A stretch of 32,328 nt of DNA from IMG/VR virus record IMGVR_UViG_3300011115_000096, positions 1-32,328 of that record, one strand, 5' to 3'. The notes beneath the pieces were generated by a model. The model saw only the letters and a program-made list of their open reading frames with translations. It was not told the DNA's origin and searched no databases. This document shows positions 1-6,630 of this stretch, piece by piece (positions within the stretch are counted from its first letter, which is position 1; the number at the start of each line of letters is the position of its first letter). A program made the position numbers and the translations under genes. The DNA comes from a virus.

Positions 1-77
1 TTGGTAGCTTTTTCGATCTGGTCATGCCAAAACGGGCCGGGGTCTTCCCCCTCGTATGCGTCTTCGTAGGAGGCCAT
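1..77 (-). CDS. Portal protein, N-terminal fragment (cut by window edge)
   Basis: Starts at the ATG complementary to 75-77 and runs off the left edge after 25 codons, beginning MASYEDAYEGEDPGPFWHDQ. The stop of the upstream 92-aa gene overlaps this ATG by one base (TGATG), so the two are translationally coupled. The C-terminal part of a portal protein occupies the other end of the window on the same strand, so this is read as the N-terminus of the same gene. Portal forms the dodecameric DNA-entry ring at one capsid vertex. Identification rests on position after TerL and on the distal fragment, since 25 residues alone are not diagnostic. Confidence 0.7.
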   Translation of the reverse strand, partial: MASYEDAYEGEDPGPFWHDQIEKAT

Positions 78-355
78 CAGCTACCCGCTGCAAAGAAGAA
101 TGTCACATCTAAGGCCGTGCCAGCAATCGTGGCATACAAACTAGACCCCACGTTAGCGGGGAATCGGTGAAACCCAATTGCCGGGGTAATCGTGCCAGAC
201 ATGACCTCACCGCTTGCGCCGCCGTTGCGTAGCACCAATGTGCCCACGTTTGTGCTGTTGACGTAAAACCCGATCAACTGACATGGGCCTGTGCTAACCG
301 CGCCCGTTGCTGTGATGTTCTTGTATCCACCTACTTCTGCTACTGGCTGGCTCAT
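77..355 (-). CDS. Small beta-rich hypothetical protein between TerL and portal
   Basis: 92 aa, rich in Gly, Thr, Val and Ser, with no signal peptide or membrane segment. The pattern of short hydrophobic stretches separated by Gly and Asn suggests a single beta-sandwich, as in small virion surface or head proteins. It overlaps TerL upstream (ATGA, 352-355) and portal downstream (TGATG), so it belongs to the packaging/head operon. No catalytic motif is visible. A virion role is inferred from position and composition only. Confidence 0.7.
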   Translation of the reverse strand: MSQPVAEVGGYKNITATGAVSTGPCQLIGFYVNSTNVGTLVLRNGGASGEVMSGTITPAIGFHRFPANVGSSLYATIAGTALDVTFFFAAGS

Positions 356-1671
356 ATTCTCTGCTCCTGTCGATATTCAGTCTCAAAGTCCCACAGTTCA
401 TCAAGTGTGATGGTTTGTAGGGTCTTGCCCTTGGGCGGTCTTTCGTCTTTAGCCTCGGCTTTATAGGCTACTGCAAGCATTCTAAAGGCATCTGCAGGGT
501 GCGAACACCAGTCATGGCGGGGATTTTGTCGAAAAGCCTTCTTGTCTTCATCATATTCCCGCTGATATTGTCTCAGCGCCTCAAGCCCTTCATCACAGCT
601 TGGGTCAAACCAGCACCGGGGTAGCACCATCCGCACCGCTTGGATGCCGTCTTGCACCCCAATCTCGGGGACGATTGCCAGCTTGCTCATGCCCAAATGC
701 TCGGCTAACTGCTCGATGATTGACTTTCCACCGCTTGCCAAGGTCTTAGCCCGTGCGTCATGGGGCAACCAATGCCGGGTGTATATATACCCCTTGTCAA
801 TCACGGCTTGACAGATTTCCTCAATGCTTGCCCCGCTAACCGCATAGTAGTCCATAACCCTGATTTCGCCCCTGACCACTTGGTAGAACCAAATCGCGGT
901 GTCATCTCGGTAACCCAAGTCCCAAGCGGTGTAAATCGGGCTTTCTGGCTCAAATGGCAACTCTTTGATGCGGCCCTCTTCATCTACCCGGCGCATCTCC
1001 AGCCCGTAAAACGCCCCCAGAATAGCGGCATCAAATGAGCATTCATATTCTTGATCGTACTGGTCTTGGCTTAATTGCTCTCGGGCGGCTCTTAGTTCTG
1101 TGTCTGGCAATAGCTTGGAGACTGAGGCCGGAAGTCTCAGCAAGAACCAATCTGGTGTAGCCTGACTGACCCTATATATGTCATGAAACTGGTTTTTGCC
1201 CTTGGGTGTGCCCCCAAACACCGCCCAGCCCAATCGGTCTGACAGCGTAGGCCGTATGACATTGCCCCAAACTGAGGGCTTGAAGTCGCCGTATTCATCA
1301 AGGTAAACCCCGTTAAACCCCAGTCCCCGCATGGCATCGGCGTTATCTGACCCAAACAGCATAATCTTTGCCCCGTTAACCAGTTCCACCATCAGGTCAG
1401 ATTCATTGGTGGATTTGGTTATTGGCGCGGCGTAATACTTGATGTAATCCCACGCCACCCGCTTGGCCTGACTTCTAAACGGGGCAATGTAAGCATATTG
1501 GGCTTGTCTGTTGCCCTCGGTTATGGCCCGTTTAATCAAGTCGTTAATGGCGGCTACTGTCTTTCCAGCCCGTCTATGTGCCACCAAGCATGACCAGCGC
1601 TCTGTCCTCAAGTGAAAGGGCATAAACGCCTTACGGGGCGCGTAGGGAAGGATTATTTCTCTGCTGCCCAC
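352..1671 (-). CDS. terL: Terminase large subunit
   Basis: 439 aa ATPase-nuclease that drives DNA into the procapsid and cuts it. The Walker A-type motif AHRRAGKT lies at residues 31-38 and Walker B GVYLDE at 121-126, with Glu126 as the probable catalytic base. The C-terminal RNase H-like nuclease domain begins near AWDLGYRDDT (Asp251); later acidic positions lie in LPHDARAK and HPADAFR. The start is GTG, overlapping the small-subunit gene by 19 bp. The alternative ATG at codon 17 would remove residues (ILPYAPRKAF) that this family normally has just before the ATPase core. Length is typical for the family. Confidence 0.95.
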   Translation of the reverse strand: MGSREIILPYAPRKAFMPFHLRTERWSCLVAHRRAGKTVAAINDLIKRAITEGNRQAQYAYIAPFRSQAKRVAWDYIKYYAAPITKSTNESDLMVELVNGAKIMLFGSDNADAMRGLGFNGVYLDEYGDFKPSVWGNVIRPTLSDRLGWAVFGGTPKGKNQFHDIYRVSQATPDWFLLRLPASVSKLLPDTELRAAREQLSQDQYDQEYECSFDAAILGAFYGLEMRRVDEEGRIKELPFEPESPIYTAWDLGYRDDTAIWFYQVVRGEIRVMDYYAVSGASIEEICQAVIDKGYIYTRHWLPHDARAKTLASGGKSIIEQLAEHLGMSKLAIVPEIGVQDGIQAVRMVLPRCWFDPSCDEGLEALRQYQREYDEDKKAFRQNPRHDWCSHPADAFRMLAVAYKAEAKDERPPKGKTLQTITLDELWDFETEYRQEQRI

Positions 1672-1973
1672 TTAACCACCATTTCTATCGGGCCTTCATC
1701 TGCCCCTGTTACCTCAGTCCTTGCCAGCTTGGGCACGTGGTACTCAACAACGCTTTGGAAGAGTTCAAACGCCTTTGCGGGGTTGGGCTTTATGTCTCGA
1801 CTAGGATCGCCGTTAGCGACTTCATCAAGCCACTCGGTAAGGCGGTATGCGTTGCCATCAACAAAGGCGGCAATGGCCTCTCTAGCCTGTGCTGTGGCCT
1901 TGTTTGGAATGCCAGCTTTACGCCCACCCCTCTTCTTTTCAGATTCCACTACTTTATTTTGATTTGTAGTCAT
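1653..1973 (-). CDS. Terminase small subunit-like protein
   Basis: 106 aa, directly upstream of and overlapping TerL. The N-terminus is basic with a KKRGGRKAGIPNKAT stretch, common in phage small-terminase and DUF5681-like proteins. It is followed by helical segments that could carry DNA binding and oligomerisation. It starts in an ATGA overlap with the stop of the ADP-ribosyltransferase-like gene. Small subunits recognise the packaging site and stimulate TerL. Family assignment rests on position plus the N-terminal signature; no classical helix-turn-helix can be read with certainty. Confidence 0.65.
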   Translation of the reverse strand: MTTNQNKVVESEKKRGGRKAGIPNKATAQAREAIAAFVDGNAYRLTEWLDEVANGDPSRDIKPNPAKAFELFQSVVEYHVPKLARTEVTGADEGPIEMVVKWAAEK

Positions 1974-3436
1974 TTGGTAATCTTTTCTGCGTTGCGTTCA
2001 AGTATAGTTAAATTTTGTTCTTGACCCGGAAACACAACAAAGTTACTTGTTTTTGGTGTGTAAACTGCATCTAGCGCACCTATTAATTCTTGCTCGGTGG
2101 CGTTCTTGTATGCTTTTTTCATGCCCTCTAGTGCGTCATCAAAGGAATAGTCGTTGTTTTTAAAGTCTGTGGCAGCATGAAAAAATGCCGAGTCCCCACG
2201 ATAGTTTGTGCCTCTACTTGCCTCATCTAAATATTTTACGCCTGTGATACCCATGTCTTGCAATTGTTTGGCTACTGCTGGAGGCGAATCATCAAGCCCT
2301 TTCATTCTTCGTTCAAATGCTATTTGTTTCAGTATTTGTTCGCCAGTTCCAAAACTTGTACCAATTTCTTTTTGATATGGATACAAGATTTTTTGCACTT
2401 CCGCAGTTTGTTCGCTTAAATGCTTATCCCAATCAAGCATTGTCGGTATCATTTCATCAGGTAAATCAGCTTTATACAAATTGCCCAAAGGTTCATTTTT
2501 TATTTTTTTCCCCAAGTAAGATTTAGCTTCATTAACCATTTGTATATGACGATCCAAATCCATTTTGGCCATGTCGTAATCAGAAACACCGGGCAACACT
2601 TCTTCCTTGCTTGCAGACAACATTTTGTTTTCAAGTGTTTTTAATTTTGGTTGCATATCTTCAATAAACTTTTGAGGATTACCACCTTTATTAACTATTA
2701 CTTTTAAAACTGGGCTTTCTATAGGATTTCCATCGACAGTAGTAACAAATTTATCTAAATTTCGATTGCCAGTTAATGCGTTTCTGTACTCTGTAGCAAC
2801 TTTAGGATTTTCGGCAACATAAATTCCATAACCATAGGCTTGTGCGCCCTCTCCTGTGCCAATCTTAGACGCATCAAATCGCTCAAAACTGTGCGGTGTG
2901 CCGTGGTAAACATCCAGCATCAAGGGCTTGGGCGTAATGTCTCCCAGCAATGATCTGGTGGGCTGGCCTGTGCTTGCCATTGCAATGTCTTCCAAGGCCA
3001 AATTAGCATAAGCCTTTGCCAAGGGTTTAACGGCTTTTCCTAGCCCCGGCCCTATGACTGTGCCCAATTCCTCCATGCCAGCCGTTTCGGGCCTTGCTTG
3101 GGTCATTCTTTGGGACAGCATCTTCATTATGTCTGCCGTGGTTGGCAATGCTGTCTCTTGATTGACGTTTACCCCGCCAGCGCCAAAAGACTTGTTTAGC
3201 CCCATTCGGGCCAATGCCTCTAAGTCTCCAGCAGTTCCCGGCACTTGCGCCGCACCACCTCTAACCAACGATTCCAGATTACTCAAAGACCCCCGCCCTA
3301 TGTCGGCAAGCATTCCCAAAAAGTTGGGCGATCTGTACCCACTTTTTAAGGTTTGCAATGTGTCAGCGGTTATTGGCCCGGTATCTTGTCCATACCCAGC
3401 ACCTAAAGCCGCTGCCAAATCTCTGTAATCAGCCAT
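1970..3436 (-). CDS. ADP-ribosyltransferase-like polyvalent phage protein
   Basis: 488 aa. Residues 1-170 are Gly/Ala-rich and low in recognisable motifs, resembling N-termini of virion-associated or ejected proteins. From about residue 175 there is YHGTPHSFERFD (177-188), then GTGEGAQAYGYGIYVAEN (193-210), a signature of ART-like domains in large 'polyvalent' phage and plasmid proteins. The C-terminus carries the associated pattern RGTNYRG...NFVVFPGQEQNLTILERN. These domains are thought to transfer ADP-ribose from NAD+ to host targets, sometimes after injection with the DNA. The gene lies between a 48-aa protein (8-bp overlap) and TerS, in the packaging operon. Activity and delivery are inferred; the domain resemblance is clear. 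Confidence 0.75.
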   Translation of the reverse strand: MADYRDLAAALGAGYGQDTGPITADTLQTLKSGYRSPNFLGMLADIGRGSLSNLESLVRGGAAQVPGTAGDLEALARMGLNKSFGAGGVNVNQETALPTTADIMKMLSQRMTQARPETAGMEELGTVIGPGLGKAVKPLAKAYANLALEDIAMASTGQPTRSLLGDITPKPLMLDVYHGTPHSFERFDASKIGTGEGAQAYGYGIYVAENPKVATEYRNALTGNRNLDKFVTTVDGNPIESPVLKVIVNKGGNPQKFIEDMQPKLKTLENKMLSASKEEVLPGVSDYDMAKMDLDRHIQMVNEAKSYLGKKIKNEPLGNLYKADLPDEMIPTMLDWDKHLSEQTAEVQKILYPYQKEIGTSFGTGEQILKQIAFERRMKGLDDSPPAVAKQLQDMGITGVKYLDEASRGTNYRGDSAFFHAATDFKNNDYSFDDALEGMKKAYKNATEQELIGALDAVYTPKTSNFVVFPGQEQNLTILERNAEKITK

Positions 3437-3575
3437 TTTTTACGGGCTTTTTGGCTTGATCGGCTTTGTTGTATTCCTTGGCTACCTTCACAGGAATCCC
3501 CGCCATCTTTGCAAATTTGGGGTTATGCGCCGCTGCCGCCATAAATTTCTCTTGTTTCTTTGAGGTGCTAGGCAT
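3429..3575 (-). CDS. Short basic phage protein, 48 aa
   Basis: Reads MPSTSKKQEKFMAAAAHNPK..., ending in PVKNG. Lys/Ala-rich small proteins with this SSKKQEKFMAAAAHNP opening recur in tailed-phage genomes near terminase or structural genes; their role is unknown. The ATG lies inside the last codons of the glycosyltransferase gene (8-bp overlap), and the stop overlaps the ATG of the ART-like gene by 8 bp. Both overlaps fit a coupled operon and support a real gene despite its size. Confidence 0.75.
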   Translation of the reverse strand: MPSTSKKQEKFMAAAAHNPKFAKMAGIPVKVAKEYNKADQAKKPVKNG

Positions 3576-4248
3576 CTTGGGTATCCTTCATTTTGATTAG
3601 GCCGTTGATCATTCTGCCTTTGGTGCGTTTCCATTCCTCAGAATAATCACAATCTTCATAATACTCAAATTCTGGGATTCCCAGCGTGTAGTGGGCAATC
3701 TTGATTCGCAAATGGTCTTGCTCACCCACCAGCACATTCCATTCTCTCGGAATTTCACCGATAAGTGAATCTGGCAACCAACCGAATCGGTGTAGGTCTG
3801 CCCCGCTGTTTTCCTCAATAAACTCAGGTGTCAGCACTTTGTTTCGGGGGTGGGCGCAGTTCCAAAGTATTAAACTTGACCAGTTTTTGCGCGGATAGTC
3901 CCGGTTTGCCGATTCCATTGGTGTGCCAATATATTTCCTCGGGTGCTTGGTCTGGTAGTCGTGTTTGACCACTTGCACCGCTTTGGTGGGGTCAAACAGC
4001 TTGTCCAGTTCGGCAATGTCACCCAGCATCAGCATATCAGCGCCATCTAGGAATATGGCCCGTCCTTGAAACCCCATAAAGTAAGGAATCAGGAATCTTT
4101 GATAGGTGAAGGCGTTTGTGCCGTCCCTTTGCTTACCAAATAGGGGGGTTATAGCCACCCCATCGGTTGATCTTTCAATCAGGCTTTGGCAGAAAACGTG
4201 ATAGCCAATGGCCTCTCGGGGGTCATATCCTGCAAATATTCTGATCAT
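3568..4248 (-). CDS. Phage glycosyltransferase (GT-A type, GT8-like)
   Basis: 226 aa. It opens with the nucleotide-sugar binding pattern IFAGYDPREAIGYHV (4-18). Then come TYQRFLIPY (48-56) and a metal-binding acidic motif FLDGADM (66-72, Asp68 and Asp71) in the place of the usual DxD. Such phage proteins are predicted to transfer a sugar from a nucleotide donor to a virion, DNA or host-surface acceptor; the acceptor cannot be read here. The start ATG is in an ATGA overlap with the upstream gene. Together with the DUF115/GT cassette at 23425-26215 and the epimerase at 11256-11714, it suggests that glycan work matters to this phage. Confidence 0.8.
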   Translation of the reverse strand: MIRIFAGYDPREAIGYHVFCQSLIERSTDGVAITPLFGKQRDGTNAFTYQRFLIPYFMGFQGRAIFLDGADMLMLGDIAELDKLFDPTKAVQVVKHDYQTKHPRKYIGTPMESANRDYPRKNWSSLILWNCAHPRNKVLTPEFIEENSGADLHRFGWLPDSLIGEIPREWNVLVGEQDHLRIKIAHYTLGIPEFEYYEDCDYSEEWKRTKGRMINGLIKMKDTQDA

Positions 4249-4613
4249 TTCAGCGTTAAGCGGAAAAGGGTTGAATCAATCAGTTGGGCAATTTCATCAA
4301 TGATGTTTTGCAACTGGGTGTCATCTGGCATGGCCTTGCGGTTGGTTTCCACGTACTTTGACAGGCTTTCAAAGTATTTCATGGGGTCTTTGGCATTATG
4401 AAAGTTCTCGGGAAAATTCTTTATCTTTTTCCCGTAACACCCCATGTAAGCCTCGGCAAACTGGTCTACCAAATCAATGATTGTGGTGTAGTAATCCCCA
4501 GTCGCCAGATGCACCCCAAGGCTGTCTGTGCCAAGGTGCATAAAGTGGGCAACTGTGCCGGAATGCAGTAGCGTACTTACAAAATCCGCTACATCTTTGT
4601 CTTCAACTGCCAT
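4245..4613 (-). CDS. DUF5856-like helical protein (ferritin/Dps-like fold possible)
   Basis: 122 aa, all-helical in appearance. The pattern LLHSGTVAHFMHLGTDSLGVHLATGDYY followed (in pieces) by DLVDQFAEAYMG, and C-terminal LQNIIDEIAQLIDSTLFRLT, recalls a recurring phage family named DUF5856. In that family conserved His and acidic residues suggest a ferritin- or Dps-like helical bundle; function is unknown. The start ATG has a close AGGGG SD, only about ten bases after the U-tract of the terminator at 4623-4651. Expression therefore depends on read-through or on a promoter not seen. Confidence 0.7.
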   Translation of the reverse strand: MAVEDKDVADFVSTLLHSGTVAHFMHLGTDSLGVHLATGDYYTTIIDLVDQFAEAYMGCYGKKIKNFPENFHNAKDPMKYFESLSKYVETNRKAMPDDTQLQNIIDEIAQLIDSTLFRLTLK

Positions 4614-4622
4614 AGCTACCCC

Positions 4623-4651
4623 TAAAAAAGAGGGGGGACACAGCCCCCCTA
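4623..4651 (-). terminator. Rho-independent terminator after the leftward early/replication block
   Basis: On the minus strand: stem AGGGGGG (from 4650-4644), loop CTGTGT, stem CCCCCCT (4637-4631), one C, then six T (4629-4624). The stem is a perfect 7 bp with a 6-nt loop. The HNH gene's TAG stop is at 4651-4649, at the foot of the stem. The next gene's ATG (4613) lies ten bases past the T-tract, so this probably acts as an attenuator between replication genes and the glycosyltransferase/terminase block. Confidence 0.9.
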
Positions 4652-4978
4652 ATGGCTACTGCCATCCCATTCTATCGGAAATGGCACATCTTTGGGCCAT
4701 ACGTCTTTTAAATTGTCAATCGTCCTGTAATGGGCTTTTTGCCAAAGTTCTTGGCGCTCTTCACGGCTTAAATCTTTGCCTTGGTCAATTTTGTAATGAC
4801 AACCCAAACACAGCGCAGCCACCAGATTGTCATCAGCCTTAACCCCTTGGCCTTTGCCTCCGCCCCAGTTTGTGTGTGCCGCTTGCACCATATTGCCAGA
4901 CCCGCAGGCTTGGCAGTCAAGGCTTGCCACCAGTTTCAGCAGCTTTTTTGACCTTATGTATTGGTGTTTTGCGAACAA
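4649..4978 (-). CDS. HNH-type nuclease (YbcO/DUF1364-like)
   Basis: 109 aa with zinc-binding pairs Cys22/Cys25 and Cys57/Cys60-His61, and QAAHTNWGGGKGQGVKADD at 32-50. This is the pattern of small phage HNH nucleases of the YbcO/DUF1364 group found near replication or recombination genes. His35 is the likely catalytic base. The start is TTG at 4978, supported by GGAG seven bases upstream and by the family's usual N-terminal IRSKKLL before the first Cys pair. It overlaps the zinc-ribbon gene by 62 bp. A role in processing branched or nicked DNA is inferred. Confidence 0.8.
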   Translation of the reverse strand: MFAKHQYIRSKKLLKLVASLDCQACGSGNMVQAAHTNWGGGKGQGVKADDNLVAALCLGCHYKIDQGKDLSREERQELWQKAHYRTIDNLKDVWPKDVPFPIEWDGSSH

Positions 4979-5102
4979 TTATTGTCTCCAATGTGCTAAA
5001 CCTGTGCAAATTGGCACATTCATACCGCCTTTTGCGGGTGTTGCCTGTGGATTGTCTTGATTCCAGCACACTTGTCCATGTATTGCATTCTGGACATTTC
5101 AT
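4917..5102 (-). CDS. Small zinc-ribbon protein, NrdR N-terminus-like
   Basis: 61 aa beginning MKCPECNTWTSVLESRQS. Cys3 and Cys6 form the first metal knuckle; YECANLHRFSTLET (27-40) matches the second half of an NrdR-type ribbon, with His33 where a Cys usually stands. The ATG at 5102 overlaps the previous stop (ATGA) and is preferred to an in-frame start 16 codons upstream, which would add an unlike extension inside the neighbouring gene. A nucleic-acid binding regulatory or accessory role is likely; the ATP-cone of true NrdR is absent. Confidence 0.75.
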   Translation of the reverse strand: MKCPECNTWTSVLESRQSTGNTRKRRYECANLHRFSTLETIIVRKTPIHKVKKAAETGGKP

Positions 5103-5428
5103 TGGTGCGCCCTGTCTTGCAGTCGATTGGTGGCCTCTTTTGTCCGCCAAATCTCAATGTCAAGCCTTGCCGCCTCAATCTCCCAGCGTAAGGTTTCCTC
5201 TTGGGCTATTGCCGCCGCCAGTCCTTTCAGCAAGGTGTGATATTCGGGGTCTGCGTATGCCTCACGCTCTTGAGCGTTTGCGGCCTCGTAACCCATTTGC
5301 AGGGCATCCTTCATCAACAAGGCTTTTTTAGACTTGCGAAATTCCTCAAGGTATACCCGCTGGGCCTTGGCATCGCCATAGGCTCGGGCTTTGTTGCGGA
5401 TGTCTTGGGCGGCATCTTCTGGTTTCAC
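5099..5428 (-). CDS. Hypothetical helical protein of the replication block
   Basis: 109 aa, rich in Ala, Glu, Lys and Arg and predicted almost entirely helical, with a coiled-coil-like second half (LLKGLAAAIAQEETLRWEIE region). The start is GTG within a GTGA overlap with the upstream nuclease gene, with GGAG about eight bases before it. No enzyme motif is visible. Position between a VRR-NUC-like nuclease and a zinc ribbon suggests a DNA-metabolism accessory role, but this is inference from neighbours only. Confidence 0.75.
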   Translation of the reverse strand: MKPEDAAQDIRNKARAYGDAKAQRVYLEEFRKSKKALLMKDALQMGYEAANAQEREAYADPEYHTLLKGLAAAIAQEETLRWEIEAARLDIEIWRTKEATNRLQDRAHQ

Positions 5429-5691
5429 TTCAAAACTCCAATCATGTGTAGGGCCGCTTCTGGGCCGTCAATCCTTGCCAACGTACCTCCGCCCCAACTT
5501 TCAAAAAAGTCGGCTTGTAGGGCCGTTAAACGCTTTCTAGGGCCATTTTTGACTTCCACCAGAAAGGTGTGCCCCTTGTATCCCACTAATAGGTCAACTG
5601 GTAGGCCAATAATCCAGACATTTGCGCCAGCGGCTCGCAAAGCACTAACAATCTGATCCTGATTTTGATCAACCCTCGCGGCGTATCGCAT
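5425..5691 (-). CDS. VRR-NUC-like PD-(D/E)xK nuclease
   Basis: 88 aa, single-domain size typical of stand-alone phage VRR-NUC proteins. An N-terminal RVDQNQDQIVSALRAAGANV helix precedes the active-site set Asp33 (LPVDLLVG) and Glu46/Lys48 (FLVEVKNG), i.e. D...ExK. Then LTALQADFFESWGG corresponds to the family's conserved Gln helix. Such enzymes are thought to cut branched or flap DNA structures. The ATG overlaps the end of the 79-aa gene by 23 bp, and the stop overlaps the next GTG start. Confidence 0.85.
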   Translation of the reverse strand: MRYAARVDQNQDQIVSALRAAGANVWIIGLPVDLLVGYKGHTFLVEVKNGPRKRLTALQADFFESWGGGTLARIDGPEAALHMIGVLK

Positions 5692-5908
5692 TCATTCGCT
5701 TTCGTAAATCTTCGGCGGCTGGCTCACCCCTGCGCCGCGCAATGTCTGCAATCGTTGTTTGCCACCAAGCAGTCGCCTTGGCTTTGCCCACATCCTTGAT
5801 TTTCTGGTTGAACCTGTGCAACCATTCTTGCGCTTCGGTGTGTCTCAAAGTCTCCAGTAAGTTCAAGCGCTCGGTTGATAACGAAACGGGAGTAATTCTC
5901 ATTTCCAT
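5669..5908 (-). CDS. Hypothetical 79-aa protein
   Basis: Reads as a helical protein with HTEAQEWLHRFNQKIKD and a WWQTTIADIARRRGEPAAEDL stretch, whose spacing of Trp, Arg and Glu looks genuinely coded. It ends inside the start of the VRR-NUC-like gene. The ATG at 5908 has only a weak GAAAG ahead of it. Most of the gene (5724-5908) overlaps the downstream part of another minus-strand ORF in a different frame; this frame has the more protein-like sequence after about 5850. Function unknown. Confidence 0.65.
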   Translation of the reverse strand: MEMRITPVSLSTERLNLLETLRHTEAQEWLHRFNQKIKDVGKAKATAWWQTTIADIARRRGEPAAEDLRKRMNAIRREG

Positions 5909-5951
5909 CTTTCAATTTGTCTAACAATTGGTGGGCCTCAAAATAAGTCAT
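5724..5951 (-). CDS. Small hypothetical protein with possible read-through or frameshifted tail
   Basis: Starts with a strong SD (GAGGGGG, three bases before ATG) and an ATGA overlap with the replication gene's stop, so initiation here is well supported. The first 34 or so residues (MTYFEAHQLLDKLKDG to ALELTGD) look like a real small phage protein. The rest, rich in Gln, Asn and Cys, looks like an unselected frame lying over the 79-aa gene. Either the stop after the first part has been lost, or a frame change joins the two frames. Annotated as one ORF, with low trust in the C-terminal half. Confidence 0.5.
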   Translation of the reverse strand: MTYFEAHQLLDKLKDGNENYSRFVINRALELTGDFETHRSARMVAQVQPENQGCGQSQGDCLVANNDCRHCAAQG

Positions 5952-6340
5952 TTTCCCCCTCGCAGTTGGGCCAAACGCTCGCGGATATGCTCTGGCATCG
6001 GGGCGGCGTTTTTCCTGTCTTCTTCCAGTTTTATCAGCACAGGGTCACGCTCTGGCTTGGCCTCGGGTATCTCTGCCCCGTCCCATCGTTGTTGATTCAA
6101 ATAGACCTTGGGGGCTGGTATATACATCCCGTTGTCTCTCAACCATTGCGGGGTTGTTTTCATCCAATCAAGGTGTTTCAAAATAACGTTGATTTGGTAA
6201 AAATAGTAGTTCTCGGCCCACTTTTTTTTACAAGCAGCTTTTTCCCCTTTGCGGTCACATCTGGGGTAAGCCTCCCAAAATTCTTCAAACCCTTGATCTG
6301 TAATCTTGGGCATTTGTGGCATTCCAAATAAGTCATTCAT
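5948..6340 (-). CDS. Replication protein fragment-like (O/DnaT-type C-terminal domain)
   Basis: 130 aa. The core FEEFWEAYPRCDRKGEKAAC, then the KKKW segment and a LRDNGMYIPAPKVYLNQQRWDG segment form the region found at the C-terminus of many phage replication initiators and helicase-loading proteins. It is thought to contact the host helicase or DNA. The usual N-terminal winged-helix origin-binding part is absent. The ATG at 6340 has GGAGA 6-7 bases upstream; a TTG eight codons earlier is a weaker choice. It is the first gene of the nuclease/replication block, just downstream of the structured RNA, and is the best candidate for recruiting the host replisome. Confidence 0.75.
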   Translation of the reverse strand: MNDLFGMPQMPKITDQGFEEFWEAYPRCDRKGEKAACKKKWAENYYFYQINVILKHLDWMKTTPQWLRDNGMYIPAPKVYLNQQRWDGAEIPEAKPERDPVLIKLEEDRKNAAPMPEHIRERLAQLRGGK

Positions 6341-6630
6341 TTGATTTCTCCATAGGTCTGACAAGGGTGGATAGAGTCCTATCCTGCCCTCTCCAGCGTT
6401 TGTCTTGTTCTACATTCATCATGATTCATCTTAATTAACAGACATTGCCCAAGTGCCAATGTGGGGTTGATTCGCTTATAAATTGGGCCTTGTTTCCACC
6501 GTTGTACCCAATTCTTTAACAGTCGCTCAACCAACGCTGTTCGGCAAATCAGGGGGTGTGTCCTGCTGTCGGTGTTTCTTGGGTTCAGTCCATGCAGACT
6601 ATTAGCTAACGCGCCCTGACGGTCAGCGCC
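6341..6630. other. Noncoding stretch with several inverted repeats, possible origin or leader
   Basis: No convincing gene is seen. Short inverted repeats include ACATTG/CAATGT (6442-6447 and 6457-6462), AATTGGG/CCCAATT (6481-6487 and 6507-6513) and GCGC-flanked TGA/TCA near 6611-6630. ATTCATC occurs twice, 11 bp apart, around 6414-6430, next to an AT-rich TTAATTAA. A 29-codon minus-strand ORF (6333-6422) overlaps the replication start but is unsupported. The position just before a replication gene would suit an origin or a regulated leader; neither can be decided from the sequence. Confidence 0.4.

Noticed and set aside
1-77. Seamless circular closure of the window
   Set aside because: Joining position 1 to 32328 puts the two portal pieces in different frames and gives a short protein, so the window is not a perfectly closed circle.
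4870-5331. 153-aa plus-strand ORF
   Set aside because: Antisense to three coupled minus-strand genes with clear motifs; Leu/Pro/Ser/Cys-rich composition typical of an antisense shadow.
6333-6422. 29-codon minus-strand ORF overlapping the replication start
   Set aside because: No SD, overlaps the gene start that has a good SD, and too short to judge; kept only as a remark.
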